From Uliginosibacterium gangwonense DSM 18521 (GTDB taxonomy: Bacteria > Pseudomonadota > Gammaproteobacteria > Burkholderiales > Rhodocyclaceae): a stretch of DNA of 63,414 bases. The DNA lies in NCBI RefSeq assembly GCF_000373965.1, contig NZ_KB892835.1:341668-405081 (forward strand), read 5' to 3'. The position numbers and the translations under genes are program-made. The notes beneath the pieces are model-generated. The model searched no databases, was not told the DNA's origin, and saw only the letters and a list, made by a program, of their open reading frames with translations. Below, piece after piece: positions 28,103 to 38,332 of the stretch (the first letter of the stretch is position 1; the number at the start of each line of letters is the position of its first letter).

Positions 28103-28411
28103 TTACTCTTCCTCCATCACGCAGGCCAGTGGATGCTGGTGCTGACGAGCATAGTTGCTCACCTGTTCAACCTTTGTTGCCGCGATGTCATGCGGAAACA
28201 CCCCGCCAGTACCTTTGCCCTCATGGTGAATCTGCAACATCACACGTGTTGCACGCTCACGATCCAGTGCAAAAAAACGTTGCAAAACGATTACAACGAA
28301 ATCCATCGGCGTGTAATCGTCGTTCAGCAGTAAGACTCTATATAGCCGAGGCGGCTGCACTTCAGTGCGGTCTGCCTCAAGCACGGATTCGTGTTGCTTG
28401 CGAGTAGCCAT
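28103..28411 (-). CDS. clpS: ATP-dependent Clp protease adaptor ClpS
   Basis: A 102-residue adaptor that binds N-end-rule substrates and delivers them to ClpA. The core [26 protein letters not shown] and the [10 protein letters not shown] and [15 protein letters not shown] elements are all present, including the Asn-Asp of the N-degron pocket. Start choice is uncertain: ATG 28411 (MATRKQ) or ATG 28420 three codons upstream; neither has a clear ribosome site. Directly upstream of clpA. Confidence 0.95.
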   Translation of the reverse strand: MATRKQHESVLEADRTEVQPPRLYRVLLLNDDYTPMDFVVIVLQRFFALDRERATRVMLQIHHEGKGTGGVFPHDIAATKVEQVSNYARQHQHPLACVMEEE

Positions 28412-28880
28412 GCGGCCCATTCTAATGCGTTCAACCAAGAGTTCAAGTTCATTGCCGCCTCTTCAGGTGGCAACTGGGGGGCAAGTTAATCTTCCGGGTT
28501 TGCGCCGTCAGGTCAAGCGGCGTCGGCATGCATGTACTAAGTATGGTTAAGGATGCAGATTTCGCCATAATGAGCCGCTCCTTTAGGTATGCCTGTTTGG
28601 GATCACGGGTAGCATGATTTATCAAGCAAATGACATGCCGATTTGTTGAATTGATACATTTTTCGCACAAAGTAGCCAGATTTGTCCTTTTGATGCGTTG
28701 CGAAGCCTTGACGCACGCGGACACAAGGCGTAAATACCGCCTTGTGCTCTGCTTGTCGTGCACTCTGTCGGGAGGCGGGTGCAAGGCAACGCTGGCGTCA
28801 GCCGGATCTTCAACAAGAAAGCACACCCGCTTTTTGGCGGGATTGAGACACACTAAACCAGAGGAAGAAGGAATAGGGGT
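28412..28880. promoter_or_regulatory. clpS / cold-shock gene divergent region with a long cold-shock leader
   Basis: This 469-base gap holds no gene that I can support. TTGACG (28708-28713), a 17-base spacer and TAAATA (28731-28736) form a possible promoter for the cold-shock gene. A start near 28743 would give a leader of about 138 bases, similar to cspA leaders that fold in response to temperature. A 9-bp inverted repeat (CACAAGGCG / CGCCTTGTG, 28722-28730 and 28738-28746) overlaps the promoter. Confidence 0.4.
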
Positions 28881-29084
28881 ATGGCAACCGGTACTGTGAA
28901 ATGGTTCAATGATGCAAAGGGTTTCGGTTTTATCACGCCGGATGACGGCAGCGAAGATCTGTTTGCGCACTTCTCCGCCATCAACATGAACGGCTTCAAG
29001 TCGCTCAAAGAAGGTGAGAAGGTTTCCTTTGAAGTCCTGCAGGGGCCCAAGGGTAAGCAAGCTTCCAACATTCAGCGTGCCTGA
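28881..29084 (+). CDS. Cold-shock protein (CspA family)
   Basis: A 67-residue single cold-shock domain. RNP1 ([10 protein letters not shown]) and RNP2 (DLFAHFSAI) are both present, and the N-terminus [17 protein letters not shown] is canonical. It binds single-stranded nucleic acid and melts RNA secondary structure. The position divergent from clpS-clpA resembles E. coli cspD-clpSA, but the sequence alone does not separate CspA from CspD-type members. A terminator follows. Confidence 0.95.
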   Translation: MATGTVKWFNDAKGFGFITPDDGSEDLFAHFSAINMNGFKSLKEGEKVSFEVLQGPKGKQASNIQRA

Positions 29085-29118
29085 TTTGTTGCAGGCCGCC
29101 CTTGTGGCGGTTCTGCGG

Positions 29119-29141
29119 AGCCCGCCAATGGCGGGCTTTTT
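29119..29141 (+). terminator. Terminator of the cold-shock gene
   Basis: AGCCCGCC / GGCGGGCT with a three-base loop, followed by five T residues. Confidence 0.85.
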
Positions 29142-29165
29142 ATTTGCTTTTTTTAAGGAACTGGC

Positions 29166-29756
29166 ATGAGCAAGCTTGTGCTACTCAACAAGCCATTTGG
29201 AGTATTGAGCCAGTTCACAGGCGAGGCAGCGCAGCGCACCCTGGCCGAATTTGTTACGGAAAAAAATGTCTATGCTGCCGGGCGGCTGGACGCCGATAGC
29301 GAAGGTCTGCTCCTGCTGACTGATGATGGCGCTCTGCAACATGCGCTGGCGGACCCCCGCCACAAAGCGCCCAAAACCTACTATGCGCAGGTGGAGGGTA
29401 GCGTGGAGGCGGCTGCCTTGCAGGCCTTGCAGGCAGGGCTGGACCTGGGGGATTTCAAAACCCTGCCATGTCAGGCGGAAGAGGTGGCTGAGCCCGCATG
29501 GTTATGGTTGCGTGAGCCACCCATCCGATTTCGTAAAGCCATTCCAACATCATGGTTGAAAATTGTCATCAGGGAAGGCAAAAATCGTCAGGTGCGGCGC
29601 ATGACGGCCAAAGTCGGCCTGCCTACCCTCAGGTTGGTGCGCTGGTCGATTGGTCAATGGTCATTGGGTGATTTGCAGCCCGGCCAGTCGCGTACCGAAA
29701 CGGTGCAGCCCCCTGCGCCCGATGCAGCACGTGTGACGCGGAGAAGAGCACGATGA
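29166..29756 (+). CDS. rluE: 23S rRNA pseudouridine synthase RluE family
   Basis: A 196-residue RsuA/RluE-type pseudouridine synthase. The catalytic motif is [17 protein letters not shown] (Asp in GRLDxDSEG), and [35 protein letters not shown] complete the fold. There is no N-terminal S4 domain, and [12 protein letters not shown] at the very N-terminus matches RluE, which modifies U2457 of 23S rRNA in E. coli. AAGGAA lies before the ATG. Its stop overlaps the next start (ATGA). Confidence 0.92.
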   Translation: MSKLVLLNKPFGVLSQFTGEAAQRTLAEFVTEKNVYAAGRLDADSEGLLLLTDDGALQHALADPRHKAPKTYYAQVEGSVEAAALQALQAGLDLGDFKTLPCQAEEVAEPAWLWLREPPIRFRKAIPTSWLKIVIREGKNRQVRRMTAKVGLPTLRLVRWSIGQWSLGDLQPGQSRTETVQPPAPDAARVTRRRAR

Positions 29757-30187
29757 AGAAATGGTTATTGGCCGGTCTGGCACTGTGCGTCTGCACTCTG
29801 GCCCAGGCAGAACGACTACAGGTGGCTGATCTGTCGGTGGGGATGTATCGCATCCAGGCCGAGGTGGCTGTCACGGAGCAGGATCGGGAAACCGGGCTGA
29901 TGAACCGCAAGTCGCTCGCACCCCAGGCGGGGATGCTGTTCGTATTTGATCGCTCGGCGGTGCATTGCTTCTGGATGAAGAATACGCTGCTGCCCCTGTC
30001 GGTGGCCTTTCTCGATGAGACAGGCAAGATCATCAACATCGCCGACATGCAACCCCAGACGGAAGAGGCGCATTGCCCCGCCCGCCCTGTGCGCTACGCC
30101 TTGGAGATGAACCAGGGCTGGTTTTTGAGTCACGGCGCCCGCGCAGGCACGCTGATCAATGGGATCGTTACCCCGGCTGCACGCTGA
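29753..30187 (+). CDS. Exported DUF192 family protein
   Basis: A 144-residue protein with a signal peptide (residues 1-19, ending AQA). DUF192 hallmarks are [46 protein letters not shown] and the C-terminal ALEMNQGWF. The biochemical role of DUF192 proteins is not established. Translationally coupled to rluE, an arrangement without an obvious functional reason. Confidence 0.9.
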   Translation: MKKWLLAGLALCVCTLAQAERLQVADLSVGMYRIQAEVAVTEQDRETGLMNRKSLAPQAGMLFVFDRSAVHCFWMKNTLLPLSVAFLDETGKIINIADMQPQTEEAHCPARPVRYALEMNQGWFLSHGARAGTLINGIVTPAAR

Positions 30188-30205
30188 GCCGACGGGAAGG
30201 CAGGA

Positions 30206-31576
30206 TTAACGCTTGCCGCTGCCGCCCAGCAGGAACGCCCGCACGGTTTTGGCCGACTTCTTGGCTTCCAGTGCCGCAGCTGCTTCCTCTTTGCTGCTTG
30301 GGCCAGATTGTGGGGTATAGGGGCGGTTGAAATCAAATCCATCGGCCGCCGTGTGCGATACGGCTCGCTGCGGCTTGGGTGCACGATGGCGCTGGCGTGT
30401 GCGGGCCTCCATCTCCTCTTCTGTGGCATGGGCGCCAAAGCCGGGGATTTCCTGCTGGGTGATCTTCAGCTTGATCAGGCGCTCAATGGCGCCAAGCTTG
30501 GGTTGCTCCTCGGGCGCCACCAGCGATACCGCCTTGCCCAGCTTGCCGGCACGCCCGGTGCGGCCGATACGGTGCACGTAGTCTTCCGGCGTGGAGGGCA
30601 ATTCAAAATTCACCACATGCGGCAGGTCGTCGATGTCCAGGCCGCGAGCCGCCACATCGGTGGCCACCAGCACGCGGATTGCCCCGGTCTTGAAGCGCTC
30701 CAGTGCCTCGGTACGCTGCTGCTGGTTTTTGTCACCATGGATGGCGTCGGCCAGGATGCCTTCACGTTCCAGAAAGCGGGAGAGCCGGGCGCAGCCGAAT
30801 TTGGTGGCTACAAAAACCAGGGTCTGCCCAGCGCTGCCTGCATCGTTCTTGAGCAGATCGGCCAGTAATTCACGCTTGGCATGGGTGGAAACCGGGTGCA
30901 CCACGTGGGTGATGGTTTCCGACACCGTATTGCGGCGGGCTACTTCGATCAGTTGCGGCGTGCGCAACATGGTGTCTGCCAGCTTCTTGATTTCTTCCGA
31001 GAAGGTCGCCGAGAACAGCAGGCTCTGGCGGCGTTGTGGCAGCAAGCCGATGATGCGGCGTATATCCGGGATGAACCCCATGTCCAGCATGCGGTCGGCT
31101 TCGTCCAAGATCAGGAATTCAACATTGCCAAGCTGGATGGTTTTTTGCTGCACATGGTCCAGCAGACGGCCCGGTGTGGCGACCACAATCTCGATACCAC
31201 GGCGCAGTTCGGCGATCTGGCTGTTCATGTCCACCCCGCCGTAGATGCAGGTTGAACGCAGCGGCAGATACTTGCTATAGGTCTGCACCGATTCCTGCAC
31301 CTGCACCGCCAGCTCACGGGTGGGCGCCAGGATCAGGGCGCGTACCGGATGGCGGGCGGGCGAGGTGCTGGCGCTGGCGTGCGGAGCCAACCTTTGCAGC
31401 AGGGGCAGGGTGAAGCTTGCAGTTTTGCCGGTCCCCGTCTGGGCGCCCCCCATCATATCGTGGCCCGCCAGAACGACAGGGATCGCTTGCTGCTGGATCG
31501 GCGTAGGCTCGGTATAGCCTGCCTCGTCCACGGCACGCAGGAGTTCAGGAATCAGACCTAGTTCGGCAAAGCTCAT
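30206..31576 (-). CDS. rhlE: DEAD-box RNA helicase RhlE
   Basis: A 456-residue ATP-dependent RNA helicase. Motifs in order: Q-motif [11 protein letters not shown], Walker [22 protein letters not shown] in [17 protein letters not shown] in [24 protein letters not shown] and [10 protein letters not shown]. The C-terminal tail after residue 380 is basic and low-complexity, as in RhlE proteins that act on rRNA and mRNA decay. The ATG at 31576 is chosen over a TTG four codons earlier. Convergent with the DUF192 gene. Confidence 0.93.
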   Translation of the reverse strand: MSFAELGLIPELLRAVDEAGYTEPTPIQQQAIPVVLAGHDMMGGAQTGTGKTASFTLPLLQRLAPHASASTSPARHPVRALILAPTRELAVQVQESVQTYSKYLPLRSTCIYGGVDMNSQIAELRRGIEIVVATPGRLLDHVQQKTIQLGNVEFLILDEADRMLDMGFIPDIRRIIGLLPQRRQSLLFSATFSEEIKKLADTMLRTPQLIEVARRNTVSETITHVVHPVSTHAKRELLADLLKNDAGSAGQTLVFVATKFGCARLSRFLEREGILADAIHGDKNQQQRTEALERFKTGAIRVLVATDVAARGLDIDDLPHVVNFELPSTPEDYVHRIGRTGRAGKLGKAVSLVAPEEQPKLGAIERLIKLKITQQEIPGFGAHATEEEMEARTRQRHRAPKPQRAVSHTAADGFDFNRPYTPQSGPSSKEEAAAALEAKKSAKTVRAFLLGGSGKR

Positions 31577-31745
31577 GTGTATAGGCAAGTCTTCGCAAGA
31601 AAATGCGAAGTTTTTATGAAAGAAAACAGTACATTATAACCGCTATTGACACGAGGGGTCTGATTTGGTTTTGCAGACTTGCTGATCATGGTCTAGGGCC
31701 TGCTCACATTTGCCCGGCGCAACCGTCGGGTAAAGATGAACAGCC

Positions 31746-32822
31746 CTAGCTCCGTGCCAGATAGGCCGTCACTTCTTCACGGTCGTGATACAGGTGCTTG
31801 ACGCGCAACACATAGCTGTCGCCATGTTGTTTGAAGCGGGCGTCGATGATCTGGCGGCAGCGCTTGAGTTCCTCAAAGCGTTTCTTCATCGGCAACTTGA
31901 GGTTGAAAATACAACGCCGCGCCCGCCCCGAGGCCGTCCAGTCCGCCACCAACTGGGCAATGCGGGTGGGTTGCTCGACCATGTCGCAAACCAGCCATTC
32001 CACGCTCTTGCGATTTGAGCGCCAGGTGAAACCGTCGGCCTGGAAATGTTCGACCATCCCCGTGGCGAGCAGCGAATCTGCCAGGGGACCATTATCAATT
32101 GCCGACACATGCAGTCCGCGTTCGGCGAACTGGAAGCTCCAGCCACCGGGCGAAGCGCCCAGGTCGACCGCATGCAACCCCGCGCGCAGGCTGTTCTTGC
32201 GTTCCTCTTCGGTCATCAACACTTCAAAGGCTTCCGCCAGCTTCAAGGTGGAGCGGCTGGGCGCGTTGCGTGGCATGCGCAGCCGTACAATCCCCATCGG
32301 CCAGGGTGAAGAGTCGCCCGCCACAGAAAGGCCCAGGTCAACCTGGCTGGAATCCTTGAAAAGCAGATGCAGGCTGGGCAGATCATCCTTTTTCGGGCGG
32401 AGGATGTGCTTGGCCTGCAAGGCCCGCTCAATGTGCGGGATAAAGCGCTTGAGGAAACCGCCCAACTCCTTGGCATCATTGGTATCCGCCGTTTCAGCAA
32501 TGATGCGGCCCACGTTTTGCCCCAGTGCGACAATGGCCGCTACCAGCGGGGTGGCGCGATCTTCTGGCGGCAGATCCTTGAGGCGTTCCACCCAGATGCT
32601 GCGCTGGCGCGGGAACACCCAGCGTGTGAAAGGCGCCGCTTCGGCAGCCAGTTGCCAATCGCACACTTCGTGGAAGACGTAATGCACGATGCCACTGTTG
32701 GCTTCGGTGCGGGCAAAGCCGGGAATCCCAGCGCTCTGGGCGAAGGCATCCGCTTCGGCGGCGCACTCGTTCTCAAAGCCGGGGCGGCACAGCAGTAGAT
32801 AGCCTTTGGCGGTAGCAGTCAT
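31746..32822 (-). CDS. rlmM: 23S rRNA 2'-O-ribose methyltransferase RlmM
   Basis: A 358-residue enzyme that methylates the ribose of C2498 in 23S rRNA. An N-terminal THUMP-like part precedes an RrmJ-type methyltransferase domain: SAM motif AVDLGASPGGWSFQFAERG near residue 210, the catalytic K-D-K-E tetrad region with CDMVEQP and NLKLPMKKRFEEL. RLMPRN-like linker RLRMPRNAPSRSTLKL is typical. ATG 32822 is taken as the start; the ribosome site is weak. Confidence 0.92.
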   Translation of the reverse strand: MTATAKGYLLLCRPGFENECAAEADAFAQSAGIPGFARTEANSGIVHYVFHEVCDWQLAAEAAPFTRWVFPRQRSIWVERLKDLPPEDRATPLVAAIVALGQNVGRIIAETADTNDAKELGGFLKRFIPHIERALQAKHILRPKKDDLPSLHLLFKDSSQVDLGLSVAGDSSPWPMGIVRLRMPRNAPSRSTLKLAEAFEVLMTEEERKNSLRAGLHAVDLGASPGGWSFQFAERGLHVSAIDNGPLADSLLATGMVEHFQADGFTWRSNRKSVEWLVCDMVEQPTRIAQLVADWTASGRARRCIFNLKLPMKKRFEELKRCRQIIDARFKQHGDSYVLRVKHLYHDREEVTAYLARS

Positions 32823-32905
32823 GGTCAATAGGGATTGCAGCGGGAAGGGCGCGATAGTAGCCCAAAGCGTGGGCGAGCGGAATCCACCTGCATGACCAGT
32901 CGAGC

Positions 32906-33304
32906 TTACTTCTCAGTGCCTGGTTTGCTTCCTTTTTTACGGGAAGGCGCAGCCTTGGCCGCTGAAGCATCCGTGTCCGCCTCACCATCCGGGGCGGCGG
33001 CCTCCTCTTTTGGGCTTGCTTGAGAAGCCCCTTTGGTGATTTCCGGTTTGACGATATCGATCTTGTTCTGAGCCATGTAGTCGTTCATGTCTTTCCAGCC
33101 CGCAAAAACCGAGGCCTTGGGCGCGGTTGGATTGAGCGCGAAGCAGTCTTCCAGTGCCCGACCGGCATGGCGACAGGCGCCGCCGATGGCTTTGCCCTCG
33201 GCATCCTTGCGTTCGGCCTCCTTGGCTGGATCGGGAATCCCCAGCAGATCACAGGCGGAGAGGCTGGCAAGCAGAACGATGAGGCTCAGGGAGCAGAGTT
33301 TCAT
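32906..33304 (-). CDS. Small putative lipoprotein
   Basis: A 132-residue protein not recognised by family. It has a lipoprotein signal with lipobox LSAC (Cys18) and Asp at position +2, which in enteric bacteria keeps lipoproteins in the inner membrane. The middle (AIGGACRHAGRALEDCFALN) has two Cys that could pair, and the C-terminal 40 residues are Ala/Lys/Glu-rich and probably disordered. It lies alone between rlmM and a binding-protein gene on the other strand. Confidence 0.7.
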   Translation of the reverse strand: MKLCSLSLIVLLASLSACDLLGIPDPAKEAERKDAEGKAIGGACRHAGRALEDCFALNPTAPKASVFAGWKDMNDYMAQNKIDIVKPEITKGASQASPKEEAAAPDGEADTDASAAKAAPSRKKGSKPGTEK

Positions 33305-33446
33305 GACAGGTGACCCAACAATTTGCTACTGGAAATAACGTCACCCGGAGGCAGGACTTGAACCGTTGGCCGGAAAGTAGATCGCCTGCCTTTACTTTTC
33401 GGGATAATAACGGCCTATGCGTAACACTCATTTCAGGAGTTCGTTG

Positions 33447-34745
33447 ATGGACCGTCATTTTGCTTTCCGTGTCCTGGCATGCACCAGTGCAGTGCTGCTG
33501 GGTTTGGGCATGCCGACTGCGCAGGCCCGCAAGGCCGCCGCGCCCAAGCAGGCTACAGCGGCAGCGCCTGCTGCCATTGGGAATATCGAGGTTGAGCTTG
33601 ACCACCAGTTGGGCGAAGACAAGGATGCGCAGCTGCGCAAGCTCATCGAGCGTTTCAACGCTCAGAGCACGGAAGGCAAGATCGTGGTGTCCACGCGCCC
33701 CTGGGGCCAAGGTAGTCTGCCGCACATGACCATTGTGTCGGAGCAGGACGAAGACCTCTTCCTAGACAACAAGAGCCGTTTCAAGCCCCTGTGGCAGGTG
33801 ATGAAGGACGCAAAGGTGCCGCTGGCAGGCGCCCCCTCCAAGTACATGGTGCCTTCGGTTGTGGATTCCAGCAATCGGCTGCAAGCGCTGCCGATCGCCT
33901 TGTCCTCCCCGGTGCTGTTCTATAACAAGGATCTGCTGACCAAGCTGGGCGTGAATGAAGCCGATGTGCCGCGCACCTGGAGCGCCTGGATCAACGTACT
34001 GGGCCGCTTCTACACCCAGGGTGTGCGCTGCCCCATAACCGTGTCGCAACCGGTGTTCAACCTCTACGAGAATGCCTCGCTGTGGAACAACCAGCCCTTG
34101 ACCACCGGCGGGAAGAGCGAGCAATTTGCAGGCAATGGTCTGGTGCAAATCAAGCACATGGCCATGATGGCGAGCTGGCGCAAGGCGGGCTTCCTGTACT
34201 ACTACGGGCGTGGCAACGAGGCTGAAGCCCACTTTGCTGCGGGCGAATGTGGCGCGATGATCGCCCCCTCTGGCGCCTACCCCAGCCTGGTACGTCAGGC
34301 TTCCTTCCAGGTGGGTGTGACCTCCTACCCCTACCATGACGACGCTTATGGCGCCCCCGCCCGCACCGTGGCCGATGGCCCGGCCCTGTGGGTGGCCAAT
34401 GGCAAGAGTGCTGCCGAGTACCGCCTGATTGCCCACTTCATCCAGTTCTGGCTCCAGCCGGATAGCCAGGTTGAGTGGCAAGTCAATGCAGGCTACCTGC
34501 CTTTGAACAAGGCGGGCAGTCTGGCTGCGACCGACAGTGCCTTGCTGCGCAACGAAACCGCTGCGACCCGCGTGGCGCTGGCTGAACTGAGCAACAAGCC
34601 TTCGCCTGCCGCGACTGCATTTACCCACAAGGTTGGGGTGCGTCGCATTCTGGCGGAAGAAATCGAACAGGTGTTCGACGACAAGAAGCCGCCCAAGCAA
34701 GGTCTGGATGACGCAGTGCAGCGGATTCGCACTAGCGTTCGCTGA
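33447..34745 (+). CDS. Extracellular solute-binding protein, UgpB-like (family 1)
   Basis: A 432-residue periplasmic binding protein with a signal peptide (residues 1-25, ending AQA) and an Ala-rich linker. The region IGNIEVELDHQLGEDKDAQLRKLIERFN is the family start, and FYNKDLLTKLGV, PRTWSAWINV, FAAGECGAMIAPSGAYPSL, WQVNAGYLPLNKAG match glycerol-3-phosphate-type binding proteins. AGGAG lies before ATG 33447; the frame is open ten codons more. No permease or ATPase gene accompanies it, so it either serves a transporter encoded elsewhere or a receptor such as the chemoreceptor encoded next. Confidence 0.85.
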   Translation: MDRHFAFRVLACTSAVLLGLGMPTAQARKAAAPKQATAAAPAAIGNIEVELDHQLGEDKDAQLRKLIERFNAQSTEGKIVVSTRPWGQGSLPHMTIVSEQDEDLFLDNKSRFKPLWQVMKDAKVPLAGAPSKYMVPSVVDSSNRLQALPIALSSPVLFYNKDLLTKLGVNEADVPRTWSAWINVLGRFYTQGVRCPITVSQPVFNLYENASLWNNQPLTTGGKSEQFAGNGLVQIKHMAMMASWRKAGFLYYYGRGNEAEAHFAAGECGAMIAPSGAYPSLVRQASFQVGVTSYPYHDDAYGAPARTVADGPALWVANGKSAAEYRLIAHFIQFWLQPDSQVEWQVNAGYLPLNKAGSLAATDSALLRNETAATRVALAELSNKPSPAATAFTHKVGVRRILAEEIEQVFDDKKPPKQGLDDAVQRIRTSVR

Positions 34746-34775
34746 TCTGAGTTGTTTTTAAGCTAGGTCATAAAT

Positions 34776-34797
34776 GGCGCCTGCTGGCGCCGTTTTT
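34776..34797 (+). terminator. Terminator of the binding-protein gene
   Basis: GGCGCC / GGCGCC with a TGCT loop, followed by GTTTTTATT, about 30 bases after the stop. The MCP gene that follows therefore probably has its own promoter. Confidence 0.8.
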
Positions 34798-34926
34798 ATT
34801 CATAAAGTTGTAATTGTTGTGTGTTAAGTCATTGTTGTGTAAAGAAAGATTCATAAAATTCCGCTCAAGCCCCAGTGTGCTCTGCCGCTAATCGCCTAGT
34901 TCTTTCGTTTATGGGTAACAGGCTTC

Positions 34927-36522
34927 ATGCGGATTTCCAGACAGTTGTTTTTCTTGGCCCTGCTCAACGGGTTGGCGCTGACATGCGCAATCGTGTTGTG
35001 CAGCGTGCGCCTGGCGCAATTGCGGACAGGCTTCTTTTTGGTCAGCGGCGATGAAGCCGTGCTCTACCAGCTTACCGAGATTAAAGCCGCCGCACTGGAG
35101 CAGTCACGAGCCGACCTGTTGGCGGCTGACGCCGAACAGCAACTGGCCGCGCACGACAAACTGGTACGCGGACGCTGGGACGGCCTTGCCAAAGAACTCC
35201 CCGCCGATGAACGCAAGCGAGCCGAACCGCAGATTGCAGGCAACTGGAGCGAATACCACAAGAATTATGCCAGCGCGCTGAAGATATTTGCCACTTCCCC
35301 GAATGATGCGTTGAGCATCCCGGAACGAATTCATGACATGTACATCAAGCCGCTGGCCGGTGAGGTGGATCGGCTGATCCAGTCACGCCAGACTCATGTG
35401 GCTGAAGAGCGTGCGCGTATCGAGCACCAATTGCAAAATATCCTATGGTCGGTGCTTTGGCCGTTGCTACTTGCGGGTGGGGTGATGTTGCTCTTTCAGC
35501 AGCGCTTTGGGGCACGCCTGAAAAAACGCCTGAAAGAGTATGAAACCTGCACCCGGCGGCTGGCTGAAGGAGATCTGTCACAGCGCCTGCCCGAGCAGTT
35601 TCATGACGAAATCGGTGACTTGGCGCGCAACACCAATCAGGCCATCCAGGCACTGGAGAACATGGTGAAAGCCGTATCACAGAGTGCAGACCGCACCACC
35701 GAACTGGCCAATGCCATCCATGAACATGCTAATGTCGTGCAGGCAAATGTCGGCCAGCAAACAGGAGAGATTCGCCAGATTAGCACGTCAGTGGCTGAAA
35801 TGAATGGCGCCACAGAGGTGATCGCAAGCTCGGCGGGCGAAGCGGCTCAGCTATCCTCGCGTGCCCGCGATCTGGCGACTGCAGCGGCTGAACTTGGGCA
35901 GGAATCCGCGCAACGCCTTGCGCACTTGCAGGCTTCCGTGACCCAGGCGCAGGACAAACTGGCCCACCTGCTGGATGTTGTGCAGCAGATTGGTGGCGTC
36001 AGCGGGCTGATCAAGAATGTCGCTAGCCAGACCAATCTGCTTGCACTTAACGCCGCCATTGAGGCCGCCCGTGCCGGTGAACATGGGCGAGGCTTTGCCG
36101 TGGTGGCCGATGAAGTCCGCGCCCTGTCAGAGAACACCACTGTGTCGACGGGCAAGATCGATCATCTGCTGCAGCAGGTGGGGGCCAGTTGCAAGGATAT
36201 GCAGACGGCTATGAGCGTTGCGGCAAATGGCGTCGATTTCAGCCACCAGCAGGGTGTGCAGGCGATGGAGAGCCTGCGCAGCATTGAAGAGGCTGTGCAG
36301 GACATCAGCCGTATGCTCGAAGGGATTGCCTCGGCTACCGAAGAGCATTCACGCGAAACTACCGCGATGAATGAGCATGTGATGAGCGTTGATGAAATTG
36401 CTGGACGAAGCGCCAGCCAGATTGGTGAGACGACCGACAACATCCGCCAACTGAGCGCCGAAGCAGAAGGGTTGCGGCAGGCGGTACAGCGGTTTCATCT
36501 TTCTACGGGCAATTCATTCTGA
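34927..36522 (+). CDS. Methyl-accepting chemotaxis protein
   Basis: A 531-residue chemoreceptor. TM1 spans about residues 7-28, a periplasmic helical domain 29-172 (four-helix-bundle size), TM2 about 178-197, then HAMP and the long signalling coiled coil. The signalling tip is intact: [36 protein letters not shown]. The C-terminus (FHLSTGNSF) has no CheR-binding pentapeptide. The predicted ligand is unknown. It follows the orphan binding-protein gene on the same strand after a terminator. Confidence 0.93.
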   Translation: MRISRQLFFLALLNGLALTCAIVLCSVRLAQLRTGFFLVSGDEAVLYQLTEIKAAALEQSRADLLAADAEQQLAAHDKLVRGRWDGLAKELPADERKRAEPQIAGNWSEYHKNYASALKIFATSPNDALSIPERIHDMYIKPLAGEVDRLIQSRQTHVAEERARIEHQLQNILWSVLWPLLLAGGVMLLFQQRFGARLKKRLKEYETCTRRLAEGDLSQRLPEQFHDEIGDLARNTNQAIQALENMVKAVSQSADRTTELANAIHEHANVVQANVGQQTGEIRQISTSVAEMNGATEVIASSAGEAAQLSSRARDLATAAAELGQESAQRLAHLQASVTQAQDKLAHLLDVVQQIGGVSGLIKNVASQTNLLALNAAIEAARAGEHGRGFAVVADEVRALSENTTVSTGKIDHLLQQVGASCKDMQTAMSVAANGVDFSHQQGVQAMESLRSIEEAVQDISRMLEGIASATEEHSRETTAMNEHVMSVDEIAGRSASQIGETTDNIRQLSAEAEGLRQAVQRFHLSTGNSF

Positions 36523-36540
36523 GTATGTGGTCTGAAAAGA

Positions 36541-36565
36541 AAAAGGCATCTTGCGATGCCTTTTT
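36541..36565. terminator. Bidirectional terminator between the chemoreceptor gene and ahpF
   Basis: AAAAGGCATC / GATGCCTTTTT with a TTGC loop gives a T run on both strands, serving the two convergent genes. Confidence 0.9.
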
Positions 36566-36587
36566 CTTCACGCTTGACGCTCGCCAA

Positions 36588-38135
36588 TCAGACCGAATGA
36601 CGGATCAAGTGATCGAAAGCGCCGAGTGAAGCCTTCGCGCCTTCACCCATCGCAATGATGATCTGCTTGAAGGGCACCGTGGTCGCATCCCCCGCAGCGA
36701 ATACGCCCGGTACCGAGGTTTGACCACGCGTGTCGACTTCGATCTCGCCACGCGGGCTCAGGGCAATCGTCCCCTTGAGCCAGTCGGTGTTCGGTACCAG
36801 CCCGATCTGCACGAAGATGCCTTCCAGATCGATACGATGCGTCTCACCGCTGTTGCGATCTTTGTAGAGCAGGCCGCCCACCTTATCGGTACCCGTCACT
36901 TCGGTCGATTGGGCTGAGGTGATGACCGTGACATTAGGCAGGCTGTTGAGCTTCTTTTGCAGCACCGCATCCGCGCGCAGCTTGCTATCGAATTCCAGCA
37001 AGGTGACATGCGCCACGATCCCAGCCAGATCAATCGCCGCCTCAACGCCGGAGTTGCCCCCGCCGATCACCGCTACGCGCTTGCCCTTGAACAAGGGGCC
37101 GTCGCAGTGCGGGCAGTAGGCCACACCCTTGCCGCGGAATTCACGCTCGCCCGGCACATTCATTTCACGCCAGCGTGCTCCGGTTGCCAGAATCACCGTC
37201 TTGCTGCGCAGGCTGGCGCCATTGGCGAGTTTGACTTCGATCACATCGCCGGGGACCAGCGCCTGTGCCCGCTGCAGATTCATGATGTCGACATCATACG
37301 CCTTGACGTGTTGCTCCAGCGCGATGGCAAGCTTCGGGCCTTCGGTTTCCTTCACCGAGATAAAGTTCTCAATGCCAACGGTATCCAGTACCTGCCCACC
37401 AAAACGTTCTGCTACCACGCCGGTCTTGATGCCCTTGCGTGCGGCATAGATGGCGGCAGAGGAACCCGCCGGGCCACCACCGACGACGAGTACGTCGAAA
37501 GCTTCCTTGTCGGCCAGTTTGGCCACTTCACGATCCGCAGCACCGGTATCGATCTTGGCGAGGATTTCTTCGAGCGTCATGCGGCCTTGGCCGAAGGCTT
37601 CGCCATTCAGATACACCGAGGGCACACCCATGATCTGGCGGGCATTGACTTCGTCCTGAAACAAAGCGCCGTCGATCATGGTGTGGCGGATATTCGGGTT
37701 GAGTACCGCCATCAGGTTCAGCGCCTGCACTACGTCCGGGCAGTTGTGGCAGGTCAGCGAGATGAAGGTTTCAAACTCGAACTTGCCGGGCAGCGCCTTG
37801 ATCTGCTCGATGACTTCGGCATCCACCTTGGGCGGGTGGCCGCCTGCCTGCAACAAGGCTAGTACCAGTGAAGTGAATTCATGGCCCAGCGGCAGGCCCG
37901 CAAAGCGAATGCCCATGTCGGAGCCGACACGCCGCACCACGAAAGAGGGCTTGCGGGCGGTGGCATTGTTTTCGTCTTGCAGGCTGATCTTGTCAGACAG
38001 GGCAACGATTTCCTCAAGCAGCTCACGCATTTCATGCGACTTGGCGCTGTCGTCGAGGCTTGCGAGGAGTTCGATGGGCTGTTGCAGACGTGTAAGGTAG
38101 CCTTGCAACTGGGTTTTGAGGGCGGCGTCCAACAT
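36588..38135 (-). CDS. ahpF: Alkyl hydroperoxide reductase subunit F
   Basis: A 515-residue flavoprotein that passes electrons from NAD(P)H to AhpC. The N-terminal double thioredoxin-like domain contains the redox pair in TCHNCPDVV (about residue 129), and the C-terminal thioredoxin-reductase part contains the FAD motif [19 protein letters not shown], the second redox pair in [10 protein letters not shown] and the NAD motif [12 protein letters not shown]. It lies 197 bases downstream of ahpC, with a large stem-loop between them. Confidence 0.96.
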   Translation of the reverse strand: MLDAALKTQLQGYLTRLQQPIELLASLDDSAKSHEMRELLEEIVALSDKISLQDENNATARKPSFVVRRVGSDMGIRFAGLPLGHEFTSLVLALLQAGGHPPKVDAEVIEQIKALPGKFEFETFISLTCHNCPDVVQALNLMAVLNPNIRHTMIDGALFQDEVNARQIMGVPSVYLNGEAFGQGRMTLEEILAKIDTGAADREVAKLADKEAFDVLVVGGGPAGSSAAIYAARKGIKTGVVAERFGGQVLDTVGIENFISVKETEGPKLAIALEQHVKAYDVDIMNLQRAQALVPGDVIEVKLANGASLRSKTVILATGARWREMNVPGEREFRGKGVAYCPHCDGPLFKGKRVAVIGGGNSGVEAAIDLAGIVAHVTLLEFDSKLRADAVLQKKLNSLPNVTVITSAQSTEVTGTDKVGGLLYKDRNSGETHRIDLEGIFVQIGLVPNTDWLKGTIALSPRGEIEVDTRGQTSVPGVFAAGDATTVPFKQIIIAMGEGAKASLGAFDHLIRHSV

Positions 38136-38243
38136 GATCAGCTCTTTTCTATTAACTCTGTTGTAAATTCCCGCGTCATAGTGCGCAGGCGGTGCGGTTG
38201 AGTGTTGGGATTGGGGATGCTTTTTTTATGATTTGGGCTGACC

Positions 38244-38284
38244 GCACCCGCCCAGGCATGAGCGGGGGAATTGTGCCTGGGCGG
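38244..38284 (-). promoter_or_regulatory. Stem-loop between ahpC and ahpF
   Basis: A perfect 13-bp inverted repeat (ACCCGCCCAGGCA, 38244-38256, with its complement 38272-38284) lies 49 bases after ahpC. On the minus strand no T run follows directly, so it may attenuate rather than end transcription and keep ahpC mRNA in excess over ahpF. Confidence 0.55.
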
Positions 38285-38332
38285 GTTGGCCAGTTTTACT
38301 ACAAGGGAAGCGTGTTCCGCTTGGAATCAGAA

